Assembly (NCBI GenBank): GCA_019418545.1
Contig: DYBQ01000111.1
Location: forward strand, 1 to 7,357
DNA: 7,357 bases
Direction of reading: 5' to 3'
Origin: Clostridiales bacterium
GTDB taxonomy: Bacteria > Bacillota > Clostridia > Oscillospirales > Acutalibacteraceae
Within the stretch, counting starts at the first letter, position 1. Each line of letters opens with the position of its first letter. The notes under the pieces are model-generated. The model had not been told where the DNA came from and did no database searches. It worked only from the letters and a program-made list of their open reading frames with translations. Below, one piece after another: positions 5,506 through 7,357 of this stretch. A program made the position numbers and the translations under genes.

Positions 5506-5544
5506 AAAAACCCTCCGCAGAAAAATTTCTGCGGAGGGTTTTTT
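5506..5544. terminator. Bidirectional intrinsic terminator between the aminopeptidase gene and pyk
   Basis: A near-perfect hairpin has arms CCCTCCGCAGAAA (5511-5523) and TTTCTGCGGAGGG (5526-5538), with a tight A-rich turn. It is flanked by five A on the left (5506-5510) and six T on the right (5539-5544). Read on either strand it is a GC-rich stem followed by a U-tract, so it can stop transcription from both converging genes. It lies 18 nt past the aminopeptidase stop and 66 nt past the pyk stop. Confidence 0.95.
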
Positions 5545-5610
5545 ATAAAAGCTGCCCGTTTTGAGAGGTTTCCAAAGGGGCTGCCATGGTTTGTCTGGCT
5601 GCTGTCAAAA
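5545..5610. other. Short intergenic stretch between terminator and pyk stop, no feature seen
   Basis: These 66 nt form the 3' untranslated part of the pyk transcript up to the shared terminator. I see no second hairpin with a T-tract, no ribosome binding site followed by a plausible ORF, and no repeat beyond short GCTGCC words. Confidence 0.5.
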
Positions 5611-7357
5611 TCAGGAGGATTTTTTGCTGTGGCCGCCGGAAACAACGCCCTTGGCAGCGTCCACAGTAACGGTGGTGCCGCTCTTCAGCAGGGAAGTAGC
5701 ATATTCGGCGCCTACGATTACAGGCTTGTCCAGTGCCAATCCAACGATAGCAGCATGGGAGTTGATTCCCTCTTTTTCTGTAATAATCGCAGAAGCGCGG
5801 CGCATCTGAGGAAGAATGTCGTTGGTGGTATAGGGGATTACCAGAATATCGCCGTCACGGAATTCTGCCATGGCCTGCTCCTCATCTTTGCAGACACACA
5901 GGTTACCAGTAACAGTTCCCTTAGTAACTCCTACGCCGGACACCCGGACATCGCCAACCAGCTGTACTTTGAGCAGATTGGTCGTACCGGAAACGCCCAG
6001 AGGTACGCCGGTGGTGATAACCACGATATCGCCGTTATCCACCAGCCCAGCAGCGCTTGCTCTGCTTACTACATGGTCAAACAGCTCATCGGTGTTGGTT
6101 TTTTCGTCCACCATAATGGGAGTGACACCCCAGGAAAGATTCATTTGACGGCTGACTTTTGGGTCGGTAGTACCGCCAATAATGGGACATTCGGGGCGGA
6201 AACGGGAAATCATCCGGGCAGTACGTCCAGATTTGGAAACGGTAATAATTGCCCGGGCGCCAAGGTCATGGGCAGTCGTACAAGTTGCATGGGAAATAGC
6301 AGCTGTAACATTGGGCTGTTCCAAGGGGCCGCGTTTTTCAAAGCGGGATTTATAGTCAATGTCTTCTTCTGTCCGTACAGCAATGCGAATCATAGTTTTC
6401 AAGGCTTCAATGGGATAATCACCTGCAGCAGTTTCACCGGAAAGCATAATTGCACTGGTTCCATCATAAATTGCATTAGCGACGTCAGTGGATTCTGCAC
6501 GGGTGGGACGGGGATTCTTCATCATAGAATCGAGCATTTGGGTAGCGGTGATGACTTGCTTGCCGGCCAGGTATGCCTTTTGGATGAGCTGTTTCTGAAT
6601 AACAGGGATTTCTTCCAGTGGAATTTCCACACCCAAATCTCCGCGGGCCACCATAATCCCATCCGCTACATTGATGATTTCGTCAATGTTGTTGACACCA
6701 TCGATATTTTCGATTTTTGCAATAATGCGGATATCGTGGTTGTTCAGGCTTTCCAGCAAGGCACGCATTTCCAGAATATCATCGGCGGTACGAGTGAAGG
6801 AAGCTGCGATAAAATCAAAATCTTCCTGAACTGCAAAGGCGATATCCTCCTTATCTTGCTCGCTGATAAACGGCAGGGAGAGCTGTACGCCCGGAACGTT
6901 AATGCCTTTTCTGGCAGAGACAGGGCCGCCGTTGATAACACGGCAGGTAATGTCAGTGTCAGTGCAGGATTCTACTTTTAATTCAATCAGGCCATCGTCA
7001 ATCAAAATCCGGGAACCAATAGAAACATCATGGGGAAGACCAGCAAATGTAATAGAAGCAATTGTATCATTTCCCACTACATCTCGGGTAGTCAGGGTGA
7101 ATTGGCTGCCAGCAGTCAGCATCACTTTGGGCTGTTCAAATTGTTTCAGACGGATTTCAGGACCTTTGGTATCCAGCAAAAGAGCGATTGGTAAATCCAG
7201 TTCTTCACGCAGAGCCTTTACCTTGTCGGCTCGTATTTTTTGCTCGGCATGGGTCTGATGAGAAAAATTCAGGCGCAGCACGTCCGCACCAGACTCCATG
7301 AGCTTGCGAAGGACATCCCCTTTATCGGTAGCAGGTCCCAGAGTACAAATGATTTTG
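5611..7357 (-). CDS. pyk: Pyruvate kinase with C-terminal PEP-utiliser domain, N-terminus cut
   Basis: Pyruvate kinase transfers phosphate from phosphoenolpyruvate to ADP, the last ATP-forming step of glycolysis. Reading continues in frame to the right edge: the first visible residues are KIICTLGPATDKGDVLRKLM, so only a few N-terminal residues are missing. The ATG at 7297-7299 is internal. The fragment has 581 residues. Counted from the first visible residue, NFSH is at 30-33, DTKGPEIR at 62-69, catalytic Lys214 lies in AKIENIDG, the metal-binding region ARGDLG is at 237-242, and TATQML is at 270-275. After the usual C-terminal domain comes an extra segment (about 470-570) with GINSHAAIVGLALDKPVIVG, the mobile phosphohistidine-type PEP-utiliser domain of Bacillus-type enzymes; its histidine is kept (534). 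The stop is TGA. The promoter lies outside the window. Confidence 0.97.
   Translation of the reverse strand, partial: KIICTLGPATDKGDVLRKLMESGADVLRLNFSHQTHAEQKIRADKVKALREELDLPIALLLDTKGPEIRLKQFEQPKVMLTAGSQFTLTTRDVVGNDTIASITFAGLPHDVSIGSRILIDDGLIELKVESCTDTDITCRVINGGPVSARKGINVPGVQLSLPFISEQDKEDIAFAVQEDFDFIAASFTRTADDILEMRALLESLNNHDIRIIAKIENIDGVNNIDEIINVADGIMVARGDLGVEIPLEEIPVIQKQLIQKAYLAGKQVITATQMLDSMMKNPRPTRAESTDVANAIYDGTSAIMLSGETAAGDYPIEALKTMIRIAVRTEEDIDYKSRFEKRGPLEQPNVTAAISHATCTTAHDLGARAIITVSKSGRTARMISRFRPECPIIGGTTDPKVSRQMNLSWGVTPIMVDEKTNTDELFDHVVSRASAAGLVDNGDIVVITTGVPLGVSGTTNLLKVQLVGDVRVSGVGVTKGTVTGNLCVCKDEEQAMAEFRDGDILVIPYTTNDILPQMRRASAIITEKEGINSHAAIVGLALDKPVIVGAEYATSLLKSGTTVTVDAAKGVVSGGHSKKSS

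Noticed and set aside
5503..6981. Plus-strand ORF of 492 codons opposite pyruvate kinase
   Set aside because: It begins inside the bidirectional terminator, and its composition (many Gly, Asn, Phe, His, Cys) is that of an antisense shadow. Pyruvate kinase on the other strand is unmistakable along the whole length.
1..7357. Search for CRISPR arrays, insertion sequences, att sites, toxin-antitoxin or defence genes
   Set aside because: No array of repeats, transposase, integrase or defence-type protein is visible. The tRNAs show no duplicated 3' ends that would mark an integrated element.

Overview
This window looks like ordinary chromosomal core from a Gram-positive bacterium of the Clostridia, most likely an Oscillospirales/Ruminococcaceae-type gut Firmicute. 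The basis is protein character and gene set (DUF951, RF1, a two-domain TsaC/YwlC, CoaE, a short anchored lytic transglycosylase, a clostridial-type M18 aminopeptidase, and a pyruvate kinase with the extra C-terminal PEP-utiliser domain), strong AGGAGG-type ribosome binding sites and frequent TTG starts. The taxonomic placement is inference; no rRNA or marker phylogeny is possible here.

Left edge (1-283, minus strand): a tRNA cluster read leftwards, tRNA-Gly(TCC), tRNA-Arg(TCT) and a tRNA-His(GTG) cut by the window start. The two complete genes carry an encoded CCA. They are driven by a textbook promoter, TTGACA-17-TATAAT, at 255-283. A second, divergent promoter at 348-376 faces right.

Middle left (415-3984, plus strand): five tightly packed genes that probably form one transcription unit: DUF951 small protein, prfA (release factor 1), tsaC/ywlC (tRNA threonylcarbamoyl-AMP synthase), coaE (dephospho-CoA kinase) and a membrane-anchored lytic transglycosylase. 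tsaC/coaE and coaE/transglycosylase overlap, and both downstream genes start with TTG. A probable terminator straddles the last stop codon. Two of the genes act in translation (termination and t6A tRNA modification), beside the tRNA cluster; coaE and the transglycosylase are housekeeping passengers.

Middle right (4075-5487, plus): a monocistronic M18 metallo-aminopeptidase with its own strong ribosome binding site. It converges on pyruvate kinase (5611 to the right edge, minus strand, missing only its first few residues), and a near-perfect bidirectional terminator sits between them.

I found no mobile element, CRISPR array, defence system or obviously new gene system. The most interesting point is a perfect 11-bp inverted repeat between the DUF951 gene and prfA. 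Its right arm runs into the prfA ribosome binding site, and its left arm begins 2 nt after the UAG stop of the upstream ORF. UAG is read only by RF1, the product of prfA, so this could be a feedback switch on RF1 synthesis. That is a hypothesis, not a demonstrated system.
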